Assembly: GCA_023258975.1 (NCBI GenBank)
Contig: JAHFRD010000001.1
Span: 186,001 to 250,000 of the forward strand
From: Hydrogenophilales bacterium
Lineage (GTDB): Bacteria > Pseudomonadota > Gammaproteobacteria > Burkholderiales > Thiobacillaceae
Direction: 5' to 3'
Length of the DNA: 64,000 nt
Numbering within the stretch: position 1 is the first letter of the stretch; each line of letters begins with the position of its first letter. Under the pieces are notes generated by a model. The model was not told where the DNA came from. It did no database searches and saw nothing but the letters and a program-made list of their open reading frames with translations. Both the position numbers and the translations under genes were made by a program. This document shows positions 42,101 through 52,869 of the stretch, piece after piece.

Positions 42101-43221
42101 GCTTCCAGCAGGATGCGCAGCATGCGGCGTAGCGGCTCGGCCGCGCCCCAGAGCAACTGGTCGCCGACGGTGAAGGCGGTCAGGTATTCCGGCCCCATGT
42201 TGAGCTTGCGCATGCGCCCGACCGGCACGGTCAGGGTGCCGGTAACGGCGGCGGGGGTCAGCTCGCGCATGGTGATTTCGCGGTCGTTGGGCACCACTTT
42301 CACCCAGTCGTTGTGGGCGGCGATGATGGCGTGGATGTCGTCCAGCGGCACATCCTTGGTCATCTTGATGGTGAGTGCCTGGGAATGGCAGCGCATGGCG
42401 CCGACGCGCACGCAGAGGCCGTCGATGGGCACCGGATTATCCGAGCGGCCAAGAATCTTGTTGGCCTCCACCTGCGCCTTCCACTCTTCCTTGGACTGGC
42501 CGGACGCCAGCGCCACGTCGATCCAGGGGATCAGGTTGCCGGCAAGCGGCACCGGCCAGGCGTCCAGCGGATAGCGGTCGGAACGGATGTAATCGGCCAC
42601 CTTGCGGTCGATTTCCAGGATCGCGGAAGCCGGATCGGCCACCAGATCGGCCACCTCGCCGTGCACCGCGCCCATCTGCTTGATCAGCTCGCGCATATTG
42701 CGCGCACCAGCGCCGGAGGCGGCCTGATAGGTCATGGGCGAAATCCACTCGATCAGGCCGGCGTCGAACAGACCGCCGATGGCCATGAGCATCAGCGACA
42801 CCGTGCAGTTGCCACCGACATAGGTCTTCACGCCGCCACTGATGCCGCTCTTGATGACGTCCTGGTTGACCGGGTCAAGGATGATGATGGCGTCATCCTT
42901 CATGCGCAGGGCGGAAGCGGCATCGATCCAGTAGCCGTTCCAGCCGGCCGCGCGCAGCTTCGGGTACACCTCTTTCGTGTAATCGCCGCCCTGAGCGGTG
43001 AGGATGATGTCCATCGCCTTCAGTTCGTCGATGGACATCGCATCCTTCAGGGGCGGGACATCCTTGCCAATCGACGGCCCGAGTTTGGGTGCACTCCCGC
43101 CCACGTTGGAGGTGGTGAAGAACACCGGATCGATGAGATCGAAATCCCGTTCTTCCTGCATCCGGCCCATGAGCACCGAACCCACCATGCCGCGCCAACC
43201 GATCAGACCTACTCGTTTCAT
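42097..43221 (-). CDS. asd: Aspartate-semialdehyde dehydrogenase
   Basis: Reduces aspartyl phosphate to the semialdehyde, the branch point of lysine, threonine and methionine synthesis. The 374-aa protein is of the Gram-negative type: [20 protein letters not shown] (NADP site), the catalytic Cys in [19 protein letters not shown] near residue 137, substrate residues in [17 protein letters not shown] near 270 with the catalytic His. It is followed with 4-bp overlap by usg-1. The gap upstream to leuB holds a repeat hairpin. Confidence 0.98.
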   Translation of the reverse strand: MKRVGLIGWRGMVGSVLMGRMQEERDFDLIDPVFFTTSNVGGSAPKLGPSIGKDVPPLKDAMSIDELKAMDIILTAQGGDYTKEVYPKLRAAGWNGYWIDAASALRMKDDAIIILDPVNQDVIKSGISGGVKTYVGGNCTVSLMLMAIGGLFDAGLIEWISPMTYQAASGAGARNMRELIKQMGAVHGEVADLVADPASAILEIDRKVADYIRSDRYPLDAWPVPLAGNLIPWIDVALASGQSKEEWKAQVEANKILGRSDNPVPIDGLCVRVGAMRCHSQALTIKMTKDVPLDDIHAIIAAHNDWVKVVPNDREITMRELTPAAVTGTLTVPVGRMRKLNMGPEYLTAFTVGDQLLWGAAEPLRRMLRILLEA

Positions 43222-43283
43222 TTCAACAATCCTCGATTCATCAATGCATTACTGTGAAAGTCGCGATAGCGACTCTAGACGCG

Positions 43284-43325
43284 CCCCTCTCCCGCTCGCG
43301 GGAGAGGGGCTGGGGGTGAGGGAAC
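43284..43325. repeat. Repeat hairpin between leuB and asd
   Basis: CCCCTCTCCCGC (43284-43295) and GCGGGAGAGGGG (43298-43309) form a near-perfect 11-12-bp hairpin, followed by CTGGGGGTGAGGGAACC. The rest of the 159-bp gap has no gene. The tail is shared with the folC 5' repeat. It may cause partial termination between leuB and asd. Confidence 0.75.
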
Positions 43326-43380
43326 CGACAAGGCCGCTGGCGCGCTTTCACGCCGCAGGGCGGCCTATCGGCCATGACGG

Positions 43381-44442
43381 TTACATCGCGGCGACGACGG
43401 CATCGCCCATCGCCGAACAAGATACTTTATTTGTGCCTTCGGTCCAGATGTCGCCGGTGCGATAACCCTGGGCGATGACCTTCTTCACCGCGTTCTCGAT
43501 GCGGTCGGCGGTGGCCATGTCGGAGAAGGTGTAGCGATACATCATCGCCACGGAAAGGATGGTCGCCAGCGGGTTGGCGATGTCGCTCCCGGCGATGTCC
43601 GGGGCGGAACCGTGGATCGGCTCGTACATGCCCTTGTTGTGCTCGTCCAGCGAGGCCGAGGGCAACATGCCGATGGAGCCGGAAAGCATCGAAGCCTGGT
43701 CGGAGAGAATGTCGCCGAAGAGGTTGCCGGTGACGATCACATCGAACTGCTTCGGGTTCTTCACCAGTTGCATCGCGGCGTTGTCCACATACAGGGTGGA
43801 CAGTTCGACCTCGGGATACTCCTTCGCCACCTCGGCCACCACGTCGCGCCACAATTCAGAGCACTCCAGCACGTTGGCCTTCTCCACCGAACACAGGCGC
43901 TTGCCGCGCTTCATGGCGATGCCGAAGGCCACATGCGCCACCCGGCGCACTTCCGACTCCGAATAGATCATGGTGTTGAAGCCGACCCGCTCCCCGTTGC
44001 GAACCTCGATGCCGCGCGGCTGGCCGAAGTACACGTCGCCGGTCAGTTCACGCACGATCATGATGTCCAGCCCCGCCACCACTTCCGGCTTGAGGGAAGA
44101 AGCACCAGCCAGTTCCGGATACAGCAGCGCCGGGCGCAGGTTGGCGAACAGATTCAATTCCTTGCGGATGCGCAGCAGGCCACGCTCCGGGCGCAACGGC
44201 CGATCCAGTTTGTCGTATTGCGGCCCGCCGACGGCACCCAGCAACACCGCATCCGCCGCCTTCGACAACTTCAAGGTCGATTCCGGCAGCGGATCGCCCT
44301 CGGCGTCATAACCGGCGCCGCCGATGTGGCCGTATTCCATCTCGATGCTGGCGCCATCGCGCTTCAACACGTCGAGCACCTTCACCGCTTGCGCGACGAT
44401 TTCCTTGCCTATGCCGTCACCCGGCAGAACCGCGAGTTTCAT
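43381..44442 (-). CDS. leuB: 3-isopropylmalate dehydrogenase
   Basis: NAD-dependent oxidative decarboxylation in leucine synthesis. The 353-aa protein has [20 protein letters not shown], the substrate arginines in [40 protein letters not shown], the lysine in [13 protein letters not shown] near residue 190, and the metal/NAD region [17 protein letters not shown] plus [19 protein letters not shown]. Start at 44442; nine extra codons upstream lack conservation. It follows leuD by 11 bp. Confidence 0.98.
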   Translation of the reverse strand: MKLAVLPGDGIGKEIVAQAVKVLDVLKRDGASIEMEYGHIGGAGYDAEGDPLPESTLKLSKAADAVLLGAVGGPQYDKLDRPLRPERGLLRIRKELNLFANLRPALLYPELAGASSLKPEVVAGLDIMIVRELTGDVYFGQPRGIEVRNGERVGFNTMIYSESEVRRVAHVAFGIAMKRGKRLCSVEKANVLECSELWRDVVAEVAKEYPEVELSTLYVDNAAMQLVKNPKQFDVIVTGNLFGDILSDQASMLSGSIGMLPSASLDEHNKGMYEPIHGSAPDIAGSDIANPLATILSVAMMYRYTFSDMATADRIENAVKKVIAQGYRTGDIWTEGTNKVSCSAMGDAVVAAM

Positions 44443-44453
44443 GATTTTTCCTT

Positions 44454-45092
44454 TCAGGCGAACAGCCACGCCGCTTCCGCCTTGCGACGGGCCTCGTAGG
44501 CTTTGATTTCATTGGTAAATTGCAGAGTCAGAGCGATGTCGTCGAGGCCATGCAACAGCCGGTGTTTGCGCTCGCCGTCGACCTCGAAGGAAATCGTGTC
44601 CCCCGTCGGCGTGGTGACCGTCTGTTCAGCCAGATCCACGGTCAAAGCATAACCCTTGATCGCCTCGGCTTCCCGGAACAGGCGATCCACGGTTTCCGCA
44701 GGCAGCACGATGGGCAGGAGGCCGTTCTTGAAACAGTTGTTGAAGAAAATATCGGCGAAGCTGGGGGCGATGATGGCGCGGAATCCATAATCCTCCAGCG
44801 CCCAGGGGGCATGTTCGCGCGAGGAACCGCAGCCGAAGTTCTCCCGCGCCAGTAGCACCGAGGCGCCCTGATAGCGCGCCTGATTCAGCACGAAATCCGG
44901 GTTCAGTGGCCGATCGTGGTTGGACTTGCCCGGCTCGCCGCGATCCAGATAACGCCATTCGTCGAAGGCGTTGGGGCCGAAGCCGGAACGCTTGATCGAC
45001 TTCAGGAACTGCTTCGGGATGATGGCGTCGGTATCGACGTTGGCGCGATCGAGCGGGACGACCAAACCGTGCAAGGTGTTGAATGGAGTCAT
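44454..45092 (-). CDS. leuD: 3-isopropylmalate dehydratase small subunit
   Basis: The 212-aa small subunit that completes the aconitase-like isopropylmalate isomerase with LeuC. Family cues are [21 protein letters not shown] at the start (shown in part: [17 protein letters not shown]), [20 protein letters not shown] near residue 75, and [20 protein letters not shown]. The ATG overlaps the TGA of the entericidin-like gene (ATGA), so translation is coupled. Confidence 0.98.
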   Translation of the reverse strand: MTPFNTLHGLVVPLDRANVDTDAIIPKQFLKSIKRSGFGPNAFDEWRYLDRGEPGKSNHDRPLNPDFVLNQARYQGASVLLARENFGCGSSREHAPWALEDYGFRAIIAPSFADIFFNNCFKNGLLPIVLPAETVDRLFREAEAIKGYALTVDLAEQTVTTPTGDTISFEVDGERKHRLLHGLDDIALTLQFTNEIKAYEARRKAEAAWLFA

Positions 45093-45250
45093 TTGCTACC
45101 CGCCTTTTCGATGGTTTCACCGGCTTTTTTTATGTCCTGGCCGACACCTCGAACGGTGTTGCAGCCATAGATGCTGAATACGACGCCGACCGCGATGGCC
45201 AGCACGACCAATTTCACCGCGCCGATGAGGATGAGTTTCTTCGGGGTCAT
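45089..45250 (-). CDS. Entericidin A/B-family small lipoprotein
   Basis: A 53-aa protein with a lysine-rich start ([10 protein letters not shown]), one hydrophobic signal segment, and a lipobox ending in [36 protein letters not shown] is the hallmark of entericidins, small cell-envelope lipoproteins linked in E. coli to a toxin-antidote pair. It overlaps leuC upstream and leuD downstream, each by 4 bp (ATGA), so it is fixed inside the leu operon. The same position is known in other betaproteobacteria (recalled, not checked). It is too short for many gene finders. Confidence 0.88.
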   Translation of the reverse strand: MTPKKLILIGAVKLVVLAIAVGVVFSIYGCNTVRGVGQDIKKAGETIEKAGSK

Positions 45251-46683
45251 TGCAGAACCTTATTTGCCAAATCTCGAATATCGACGAAATGCCCGAACAC
45301 CGCCGCCGCCGCCGCCATCGCCGGCGACACCAGATGGGTACGGCCGCCCTGCCCCTGGCGGCCCTCGAAATTGCGGTTGGAAGTCGAGGCGCAGCGCTCG
45401 CCCGGTTCCAGGCGGTCGGCGTTCATCGCCAGACACATGGAGCACCCCGGCTCGCGCCATTCAAAGCCGGCCGCGACGAAATCCTTGTCCAGCCCCTCGG
45501 CTTCCGCTTGCGCCTTCACCAGACCGGAACCGGGCACCACCATCGCCAGCTTCACATTGGCGGCCACACGGCGTCCGTTCGCCACCGCCCAGCGCGCCAC
45601 GACGGCGGCTTCGCGCAGGTCTTCGATGCGCGAATTGGTGCAGGAACCGATGAACGCCTTGTCGATGGCGATCTCGCTGATCGGCGTACCGGCGCTCAAA
45701 CCCATGTAGGCCAGGGCGCGTTCCCAGTCCGCCCGCTTCACCGCGTTGGGCGCGTCGGCGGGGTTGGGCACCTTGTCCCGCACCGACAACACCATCTCCG
45801 GCGAAGTGCCCCAGGTCACCTGCGGCTTGATGTCGGCGGCATCCATTTCCAGCACGGCGTCGAACACCGCGCCAGCATCGGAATGCAGGGTGCGCCAATA
45901 GGCGACGGCCTGCTCCCAATCCGCACCTTTCGGCGCTTGCGGGCGGCCTTCGACGTAGGCAATCGTCTTCTCGTCGGCCGCCACCATGCCAGCGCGGGCG
46001 CCTGCCTCGATCGCCATGTTGCACAGGGTCATGCGGCCTTCCATCGACAGGGCGCGGATCGCCTCGCCGCCGAATTCAAGCGCGTAGCCGGTGCCGCCCG
46101 CCGTGCCGATGCGGCCGATGATGGCCAGGGCGATGTCCTTGGCGGTGACGCCCGCCGGCAGCGCGCCATCCACTTTCACCAGCATGGATTTCGACTTGGC
46201 CTGCCACAGGCATTGCGTCGCCAGCACATGCTCGACCTCGGAGGTGCCGATGCCGAAGGCCAGCGCGGCGAAAGCGCCGTGCGTGCTGGTATGCGAATCG
46301 CCACAGACCAGGGTCGTGCCCGGCAGGGTGAAACCCTGTTCCGGGCCGATGACGTGGACGATGCCCTGGCGCGGGTCGCTCATGCGGAATTCGTTGAGGC
46401 CGAGTTCGGTGCAGTTGGCGTCCAGCGTTTCCACCTGGGTGCGCGAAACCGGATCGACGATGCCGGCGGCGCGAGCCGTGGTCGGCACGTTGTGGTCGGG
46501 TGTGGCCAGAATCGTCTTCGCCCGCCACAACTTGCGTCCGGACAACTTCAGGCCCTCGAATGCCTGCGGGCTGGTCACTTCATGCACCAGATGGCGGTCG
46601 ATATAAATCAACGCGGTGCCGTTGGCTTGCCGGTGGACGACATGGTCGTCCCAGAGTTTGTCGTAGAGCGTGCGTGCGGTCAT
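45247..46683 (-). CDS. leuC: 3-isopropylmalate dehydratase large subunit
   Basis: Iron-sulfur large subunit of the isomerase that turns 2-isopropylmalate into 3-isopropylmalate. The 478-aa protein starts [19 protein letters not shown]; the three cluster cysteines are in [16 protein letters not shown] near residue 350 and [15 protein letters not shown] near 410. [19 protein letters not shown] near 130 is also standard. First gene of leuC-entericidin-leuD-leuB; leuA is not nearby, but cimA lies upstream. Confidence 0.98.
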   Translation of the reverse strand: MTARTLYDKLWDDHVVHRQANGTALIYIDRHLVHEVTSPQAFEGLKLSGRKLWRAKTILATPDHNVPTTARAAGIVDPVSRTQVETLDANCTELGLNEFRMSDPRQGIVHVIGPEQGFTLPGTTLVCGDSHTSTHGAFAALAFGIGTSEVEHVLATQCLWQAKSKSMLVKVDGALPAGVTAKDIALAIIGRIGTAGGTGYALEFGGEAIRALSMEGRMTLCNMAIEAGARAGMVAADEKTIAYVEGRPQAPKGADWEQAVAYWRTLHSDAGAVFDAVLEMDAADIKPQVTWGTSPEMVLSVRDKVPNPADAPNAVKRADWERALAYMGLSAGTPISEIAIDKAFIGSCTNSRIEDLREAAVVARWAVANGRRVAANVKLAMVVPGSGLVKAQAEAEGLDKDFVAAGFEWREPGCSMCLAMNADRLEPGERCASTSNRNFEGRQGQGGRTHLVSPAMAAAAAVFGHFVDIRDLANKVLQ

Positions 46684-46751
46684 GGCATGGGCTGCATAAG
46701 AAAGTGGCGGATTATTTCACGGCGAAGGGGGGCAAGGCGATGCGGGAATGC

Positions 46752-46813
46752 ACCGTAGGAGCGGGCTTGCCCGCGATGCGCGGCGGGATCGCGGGCAAGC
46801 CCGCTCCTACGGT
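46752..46813. terminator. Perfect 26-bp inverted repeat after cimA
   Basis: ACCGTAGGAGCGGGCTTGCC (continuing to GCGAT) pairs perfectly over 26 bp with its copy ending CGGT, with a 10-nt loop. The core GTAGGAGCGGGCTTGCCCGC is the well-known REP-type palindrome of gammaproteobacteria and others. It starts at the last base of the cimA stop codon and lies before leuC, so it may end cimA transcription or protect its mRNA. Confidence 0.8.
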
Positions 46814-48372
46814 TACGCCCCCAGCCGCACCAGTGCGTATTCCATGCTGTCCGACAGCGCGCGCCAGCTGGCGTCGATGATGTTGGGGCTGGCGCCCACC
46901 GTGGTCCAGGTTTCCTCGCCGCTCTGGAAGTCGATCAGGACGCGGGTGTTGGCGGCGGTGCCGGCGGTGCCGGAGAGAATGCGAACCTTGTAGTCGGTCA
47001 GATGCACCGTGCGCAGCACCGGGTAGGTGTCCACCAAGGCGTTCCGCAGAGCGGTGGCCAGCGCGTTGACCGGGCCGTTACCCTCGGCGGCGGTGAATTT
47101 CACTTCCTCGCCGACCTTGACCTTGACCGTCGCCTCGGCGAGCAGGCCGCGACCGTGGCGGCGCTCGGTGATGACGAAGTAGTCGAGCAGTTCGAAGGGA
47201 CGGAGGTAGTCCGGGTTCAGGCGGTGGAACATCAGTTCGACGCTGGCCTCGGCGGCCTCGAAGGTGAAGCCTTCGTGTTCCAGGTGCTTGATCTGCCCGA
47301 GCACGCGCTGCGCCGCCTCGTTGTCGAGATCCAGGCCCATGCGCCGCGCCTGCAACTGGATATTGCCGCGCCCGGACAGTTCCGAGGTCACCGCGCGCAT
47401 TTCGTTGCCGACCCGCTCCGGGTCGATGTGCTGGTAGGTGTCGGGTGATTTCAGGATGGCCGCGACATGGATGCCGCCCTTGTGGGCGAAGGCGGAATGG
47501 CCGGTATAGGGCTGGTGGTCGTCGTGTTTCAGGTTGACCACTTCGGCGACGAAGCGCGACAGGCTGGTCAATTCGCGCAGACGCTCATCGGGCAGCACGT
47601 CATGGCCCATCTTCAATTGCAGGTTGGGCAGGAGGGTAACCAGATCGGCATTGCCGACCCGCTCGCCGTAGCCGTTGATGGTGCCCTGCACCATCGTCGC
47701 GCCGTTGCGCACCGCCGCCAACGAGTTGGCGACCGCGCAACCGGTGTCGTTGTGGCAATGCACGCCCAGCTTGATGTCCAGCATACGCGCCGCCACCTCG
47801 CGCGTGATGGCCTCCATCTCCCAGGGCAACCTGCCGCCGTTGGTTTCGCACAACACCAGCCAGTCGGCCCCCGCCTCCGCCGCCGCGCGCAGGCTCGCCA
47901 GAGCGTATTCCGGATTGGCGAGGAAGCCGTCGTAGAAGTGTTCGGCGTCGAACACCACCTCCCTGCCCCGCCCCTTCATCCAGGCGACGCTGTCGCGAAT
48001 CATCGCCAGGTTTTCTTGCAGCGTCGTCGTCAATACATGCTTGACGTGGTAGTCCCAGGACTTGCCGACCAGGGTCACCGCCGGAGTTCCGGCGTCGAGC
48101 AACGCGCGCAGGTTGGCGTCGTCTTCGCAACGGGCGTTGGCGTGGCGGGTGCGGCCAAAAGCGGCCAGGCGCGCCGGCAGGTTCATGCGGTTGGCGCGGA
48201 CGAAAAAATCGGCGTCCTTGGGGTTGGAGCCCGGCCAGCCGCATTCGATGTAGTGCATGCCGAAGGCTGCCAGACGGTGCGCGAGGGTCAACTTGTCTTC
48301 GACGGAAAGGGAGAGGTCTTCACGCTGGGAACCGTCACGCAGCGTGGTGTCGTAAAGAAGAATCGAGGTCAT
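46813..48372 (-). CDS. cimA: (R)-citramalate synthase
   Basis: Condenses pyruvate and acetyl-CoA to citramalate, starting a threonine-independent route to isoleucine; LeuCD and LeuB then carry out the next steps, which fits the neighbourhood. The 519-aa protein starts ILLYDTTLRDGSQREDLSLS (metal Asp and Arg), has HFYDGFLANPEYALASLRAA, CETNGGRLPWEMEAI, and the metal histidines in LGVHCHNDTGCAVANSLAA. The C-terminal LeuA dimer/regulatory domain (residues about 380-510) is present. The Glu-rich lyase signature CE-NGG separates CimA from LeuA. Confidence 0.95.
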   Translation of the reverse strand: MTSILLYDTTLRDGSQREDLSLSVEDKLTLAHRLAAFGMHYIECGWPGSNPKDADFFVRANRMNLPARLAAFGRTRHANARCEDDANLRALLDAGTPAVTLVGKSWDYHVKHVLTTTLQENLAMIRDSVAWMKGRGREVVFDAEHFYDGFLANPEYALASLRAAAEAGADWLVLCETNGGRLPWEMEAITREVAARMLDIKLGVHCHNDTGCAVANSLAAVRNGATMVQGTINGYGERVGNADLVTLLPNLQLKMGHDVLPDERLRELTSLSRFVAEVVNLKHDDHQPYTGHSAFAHKGGIHVAAILKSPDTYQHIDPERVGNEMRAVTSELSGRGNIQLQARRMGLDLDNEAAQRVLGQIKHLEHEGFTFEAAEASVELMFHRLNPDYLRPFELLDYFVITERRHGRGLLAEATVKVKVGEEVKFTAAEGNGPVNALATALRNALVDTYPVLRTVHLTDYKVRILSGTAGTAANTRVLIDFQSGEETWTTVGASPNIIDASWRALSDSMEYALVRLGA

Positions 48373-48441
48373 GGGCGGGGTCGCGGCTCGGAAAGGGAAG
48401 CGCCAGACTCCCTCCCCAGGGCGTGGCGGCGAGGGCCAAGG

Positions 48442-49584
48442 CTACCGCAAAAACCGGCGTTTCCACACGAACGCCAGCGCGGCGAGCAGGGCAAAGCCGG
48501 AGGCGATGCTGTAGGTCATGCCCGCGCCCAGGGCATCCCAGGCGGCGCCGGAATAGAGACTGCCGATGGTGCCGCCGACGCCGAAGGCGAGGCTGTTGTA
48601 CAGGGCCTGGCCGCGCGCCTGGTTCTTGCCGGTGAAATGGCGGTGCACCAGAGAGAGGGCCGCAGCGTGATAAGCGCCGAAGGTGAGCGCGTGCAGCAAC
48701 TGCGCGAACAGCAGCACCGGCAGGTTGCCGGCCTGCCAGCCGATCAGGAGAAAGCGCAGGGCGGCGGCAAGCAAAGAGGCGAGCAGCACGGTTTCCGGGC
48801 GAATCACGCGGAACACTCTGGGCATCACCAGGAAGATGCCGATCTCGCACACCACGCCCAACGCCCAGAGCCAGCCGGCCAGCGACTTGCTGTAGCCGGT
48901 CTGCACCAGATGGATGGTGAAGAAGGTGTAATACGGCCCGTGCGCGGCGGCCATCAACAGGGCCGCGCTGAACAGGGCCAGCACGGCGGGACGGCGCAAC
49001 ACCTCGCGCATGGGAATGTGGATTTGTTCAGAGCGGGCGATTTCCGCTTCCGGAATGACGCGCGAAGTCAGCACGATGCCCACCAGCAGGCCCATCACCA
49101 CCCAGGGCACCAGGCTGATCGGGGCATGATCGAGCAGCGCCCCCAGCCCCACCACCACCAGGATGAAGCCCACCGACCCCCACAGGCGGATGCGGCCGTA
49201 ACGGTCGGCGCGGTCGCCCAGGTGAGACAGCGTGGTGGCTTCCACCAGTGGCAGCGAGGCACTCCAGAAGAAACTGATCAACGACATCACCGCGAACAGC
49301 CACCAGAAGGTTCTGGCGAAAAACACGCCGACGAAGGCGACGAGGCAGACCAGCGCGGCCAACTGGACGATGGCGACGCGGCGCCCGGTATGGTCGGCGA
49401 TGTGTCCCCAGATGTTGGGCGCGAAGATGCGCATCACCTGCAACAGCGACATCAGCACGCCGATCTGGAAGGCGTTGAACTCCAGGGAATGCAGATACAG
49501 CCCCCAGAACGGCGCCATCGCGCCGACGAAGGCGAAATAGAAGAAATAGAAGCCGGACAGGCGCCAGTAGGGCACGGCGCTCAT
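48442..49584 (-). CDS. MFS transporter (HcaT / phenylpropionate-permease type)
   Basis: A 380-aa inner-membrane protein with about twelve helices. The start MSAVPYWRLSGFYFFYFAFV and GLYLHSLEFNAFQIGVLMSL, then IAPNIWGHIADHTGRR (cytoplasmic loop 2-3 motif, IWGHIADHTGRR), match the MFS_1-like family of 3-phenylpropionate permease. Substrate unknown. Start at 49584; upstream codons are not conserved. It lies between aroC and cimA on the same strand with 29 and 69 bp gaps and shares no obvious pathway. Confidence 0.88.
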   Translation of the reverse strand: MSAVPYWRLSGFYFFYFAFVGAMAPFWGLYLHSLEFNAFQIGVLMSLLQVMRIFAPNIWGHIADHTGRRVAIVQLAALVCLVAFVGVFFARTFWWLFAVMSLISFFWSASLPLVEATTLSHLGDRADRYGRIRLWGSVGFILVVVGLGALLDHAPISLVPWVVMGLLVGIVLTSRVIPEAEIARSEQIHIPMREVLRRPAVLALFSAALLMAAAHGPYYTFFTIHLVQTGYSKSLAGWLWALGVVCEIGIFLVMPRVFRVIRPETVLLASLLAAALRFLLIGWQAGNLPVLLFAQLLHALTFGAYHAAALSLVHRHFTGKNQARGQALYNSLAFGVGGTIGSLYSGAAWDALGAGMTYSIASGFALLAALAFVWKRRFLR

Positions 49585-49613
49585 GACACCCGCTTTCCGA
49601 GATACAGCGTGGC

Positions 49614-50711
49614 TCAGATTTTTCCAGGAATGGCCGGCGTCGCGCACACCACGTCCGCGTTCTGCGCGCGCTGCCGCAGGGCGTGATCCATCAGCACGAT
49701 GGCCAGCATGGCTTCGGCGATGGGCGTGGCGCGGATGCCGACGCAGGGGTCGTGGCGGCCCTCGGTCACCACTTCGATCGGCTCGCCGTCCACATTGATG
49801 GAACGTCCGGGAATGCGCAGCGAAGAAGTGGGTTTGATGGCGATGGAGGCGGTGATGTCCTGGCCGCTGCTGATACCGCCGAGAACGCCGCCGGCATGGT
49901 TGGAGAGAAAGCCTCGCGGGGTCAGTTCGTCGCGGTGTTGCGTGCCGAGTTGCGCCACCACCGCGAAGCCGTCGCCGATCTCCACGCCCTTTACCGCGTT
50001 GATGCTCATCAAGGCGTGGGCGAGATCGGCGTCGAGACGGTCATACACCGGCTCACCCAGGCCGACGGGCACGTTTTCCGCCACCACATTGATGCGCGCG
50101 CCGACCGAGTCGCCGGATTTGCGCAACTCGTCCATGTACGCCTCCAGGCCCGCCACGGCTTCGGGGTCGGGCGCGAAGAAGGGATTTTCGCGCACGCTGC
50201 CCCAGGCCTTGAATGGCACGGCAACCGGCCCTAGCTGCGCCAGGTAGCCGCGAATCACGGTGCCGTACTTCTCGAACAGCCATTTCTTCGCGATGGCCCC
50301 CGCCGCCACCCGCACGGCGGTTTCCCGCGCCGAGGAGCGGCCGCCGCCGCGATAGTCGCGAAAGCCGTATTTCCGGTAGTAGGTGTAATCGGCGTGGCCG
50401 GGCCGGAAAGTCTCGGCGATATTGCCGTAGTCCTTGCTGCGCTGGTCTTCGTTGCGGATCAACAAGGCGATGGGCGTGCCGGTGGTCTTGCCCTCGAACA
50501 CCCCGGAAAGAATTTCCACGGTATCGGATTCGCGCCGCTGCGTGACATGGCGGGAAGTGCCGGGTTTGCGCCGATCCAGGTCGATCTGGATGTCCGCCTC
50601 GCTCAGGCGCAACCCGGGCGGGCAGCCATCCACCACACAGCCGATTCCGGGGCCGTGCGATTCACCGAAAGAGGTGACGGAAAAAACAAGACCTATCGAG
50701 TTGCCGGACAT
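49614..50711 (-). CDS. aroC: Chorismate synthase
   Basis: FMN-dependent last step of the shikimate pathway. The 365-aa protein has the three family signatures: [20 protein letters not shown] at the N-terminus, the middle [20 protein letters not shown] and [20 protein letters not shown] near residue 135, and [20 protein letters not shown] near 330. Start [19 protein letters not shown] at 50711; a longer frame upstream is not conserved. It is divergent from the substrate-binding protein gene. Confidence 0.98.
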   Translation of the reverse strand: MSGNSIGLVFSVTSFGESHGPGIGCVVDGCPPGLRLSEADIQIDLDRRKPGTSRHVTQRRESDTVEILSGVFEGKTTGTPIALLIRNEDQRSKDYGNIAETFRPGHADYTYYRKYGFRDYRGGGRSSARETAVRVAAGAIAKKWLFEKYGTVIRGYLAQLGPVAVPFKAWGSVRENPFFAPDPEAVAGLEAYMDELRKSGDSVGARINVVAENVPVGLGEPVYDRLDADLAHALMSINAVKGVEIGDGFAVVAQLGTQHRDELTPRGFLSNHAGGVLGGISSGQDITASIAIKPTSSLRIPGRSINVDGEPIEVVTEGRHDPCVGIRATPIAEAMLAIVLMDHALRQRAQNADVVCATPAIPGKI

Positions 50712-50796
50712 GGGGGTGAGGGGGAAAAATGGATCGGGCCGGAATTTTACCGCATGCGCGCCGATAGCCAGTGACCGGCCCCGGGAGGAAATACAC

Positions 50797-51834
50797 ATGA
50801 ACCGCTCATTTATCGTTCCAATCCACCTTCTCCGGTGCGCGTTTCTGCTCTTGCTCGGCCTGTTGCCGCAGCTTGCCGCCGCGAGCGGCCCCATGCGCAT
50901 CGTGGTCGCCATGCCCGGCCCGGATGCGGCGCCCTATCTGCCGTTGCAGCTCATTTCGCGAATCAACGCCGACCGCGAGGCCGGATTCATCCTCTCCACG
51001 CGCTACTTCGGGGGTGGGCCGCTGGCGGTGAAAGACATGGTCGATCAGAACAGTGATTTTGCCGGCCTGGGCATGCCGGCGCTGGCGGGAATCCGGCTGT
51101 CCAACCCGAATCTGGTCTCCATCGCCGCCCTGGCCCAGGCGCCCGCCTACGTCTTGATGGCGCGCCAGGATCTCAAGAACCGCATACGAACGCTCGCCGA
51201 TCTGCGCTGGCGCAGCATCGGCACGCATAGCGGCGGCAAACAAGGCAAATCCACCGCGCGCCAGATCGCCGAATACCTGCTCATGCGCAACGGCGTCGGC
51301 ATCAACGACGTCAATTTCGTGCATGCCGGGCAGAACCTGGCCGATTACAGCGCCGCGCTGCAATCGGGACAAGTCGACGCCATCGTGGTCAATGAACCGG
51401 CCGCCACCCTGCTGGAGAAACACAAACTCGCCTGGCGCCTGGCCGATCTGCATGACCCCGCCGTGGCGAAAAAACATCTGGGTGGGCGTTTTCTCTATAC
51501 CCAGCTTGCCACCACGACGGAAACCCTGCGCGACCAGCCGGACAAGGTACGACTGCTGAACACCGCCCTGCGCGAGACCCTGCGCTGGATGGCGACGCAC
51601 AGCGCGCGCGAAATCGTGGCGTACCTGCAACTGTCGGACGAAGAGGAAAAACTGGCGCTGGAAAAATTCCTGGCCGCGCACAAGGGCATCTACAGCCCGG
51701 ACGGCGCCTTCAGCGAGGAAGCCGTGCACAACAGCGAAGCGTTCTTCCATGCCGTCAGCGGCGACGATCCGGCGGCGGCGCAACTGCGCTACGCGGATTT
51801 CATCGACAGCCGCTGGAGTGGCCGCAGTCGCTGA
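50797..51834 (+). CDS. ABC-type substrate-binding protein (SsuA/TauA/NMT1-like)
   Basis: A 345-aa periplasmic protein with a signal peptide ([18 protein letters not shown], cleavage near residue 30). The mature part follows the nitrate/sulfonate/taurine-binding fold: [59 protein letters not shown], and [18 protein letters not shown]. Start ATG at 50797 has the Shine-Dalgarno GGGAGGAA. No permease or ATPase gene is close, so it is an orphan; the ligand cannot be deduced. Confidence 0.9.
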   Translation: MNRSFIVPIHLLRCAFLLLLGLLPQLAAASGPMRIVVAMPGPDAAPYLPLQLISRINADREAGFILSTRYFGGGPLAVKDMVDQNSDFAGLGMPALAGIRLSNPNLVSIAALAQAPAYVLMARQDLKNRIRTLADLRWRSIGTHSGGKQGKSTARQIAEYLLMRNGVGINDVNFVHAGQNLADYSAALQSGQVDAIVVNEPAATLLEKHKLAWRLADLHDPAVAKKHLGGRFLYTQLATTTETLRDQPDKVRLLNTALRETLRWMATHSAREIVAYLQLSDEEEKLALEKFLAAHKGIYSPDGAFSEEAVHNSEAFFHAVSGDDPAAAQLRYADFIDSRWSGRSR

Positions 51835-51947
51835 ACCGCAATACCCTCGACGCGGCAAACCCATGCCACTCGTTGTTTCTTTGTGTACCCTCGGCGCGCG
51901 CATACCCTGGAGGTCGGCATGACCGTGACCCGACCCGAAGACGAAAC

Positions 51948-52676
51948 ATGACGACCCGCAAACTCATTCTGCTCAAGGCCGGCAGCACCTTCCCCGATGT
52001 CGCCGCCCGCCTGGGCGATTTCGACGCATGGCTGCTGCCCGGCCTGAATCTCCCCGCCGACCAGGTCGAGGTGCTGGAAATCTGGCGCGACGCGCCACTG
52101 CCGGAACCCGAAGATTGCGCCGGAGTCATCATGACCGGCGCCCACGCGATGGTGACCGACCATCTGCCCTGGATGCGCCGCGCGCTCGACTGGCTGCCGC
52201 GCTTGATCGCCGCCGGGGTGCCTTACCTGGGTATCTGTTTCGGCCACCAGATGCTCGCCGAGGCGATGGGCGGCCGCGTGGATTTCCACCCGAAAGGCAG
52301 AGAGATCGGCTGTGTCGATCTGCACCTTCACCCCGCCAGCGCCGACGACCTCCTGTTTCACGACCTGCCCCGGCAATTCCCGGCACTGGCCGTGCATGCC
52401 CAGAGCGTGCGCATCCTGCCGCCCGGCGCCATTCTCCTGGCCGGCAACGCGTTCGAACCGCATCACGCCTTCCGCGTCGGCCCCCAGGCCTGGGGCATTC
52501 AATTCCACCCGGAATTCAACCGGGAACGCATGAACGCCTACGTGCACCACCTCGCCCAGCAATTGTGCGCGGCGGGTCAGGATTGCGAGCGTATCCGCGC
52601 CAGACTGTGCGACACCCCCATCGCCGCCACCCTGTTGCCGCGCTTCGCGGAGATGGCGCGGGCGCGATTCACATGA
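51948..52676 (+). CDS. Class I glutamine amidotransferase-like protein
   Basis: A 242-aa stand-alone GATase domain similar to the GuaA N-terminal domain (YfeJ-like). The catalytic triad is visible: Cys in YLGICFGHQMLAEAMGG near residue 92, His and Glu in WGIQFHPEFNRERM near 183. No synthase domain is fused. These proteins may act on gamma-glutamyl compounds; the substrate is unknown. MTTRKLILLKAGSTFPD at 51948 is a better start than the in-frame ATG at 51873. It follows the binding protein by 113 bp. Confidence 0.88.
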   Translation: MTTRKLILLKAGSTFPDVAARLGDFDAWLLPGLNLPADQVEVLEIWRDAPLPEPEDCAGVIMTGAHAMVTDHLPWMRRALDWLPRLIAAGVPYLGICFGHQMLAEAMGGRVDFHPKGREIGCVDLHLHPASADDLLFHDLPRQFPALAVHAQSVRILPPGAILLAGNAFEPHHAFRVGPQAWGIQFHPEFNRERMNAYVHHLAQQLCAAGQDCERIRARLCDTPIAATLLPRFAEMARARFT

Positions 52677-52869
52677 CCGAAATCAAGAAACTCGTAAGTT
52701 CCCCTAATAGCTGTTCCGAACAAAGGCATACTCGCGCCCCTTGACGGAATCGGTAACAACGGCAGCAAGTTACCCGCCATGAAATATTGCCGTCATATCC
52801 CCGCGATAAGCTGCCGTGCCCAGGCCGGCGTCCCGCGTGGCCAGTTGCAAGATGGATGGAGACAATAAG

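Noticed and set aside
50434-50796. N-terminal extension of the substrate-binding protein
   Set aside because: The extension is antisense to aroC; the signal peptide and Shine-Dalgarno fix the start at 50797.
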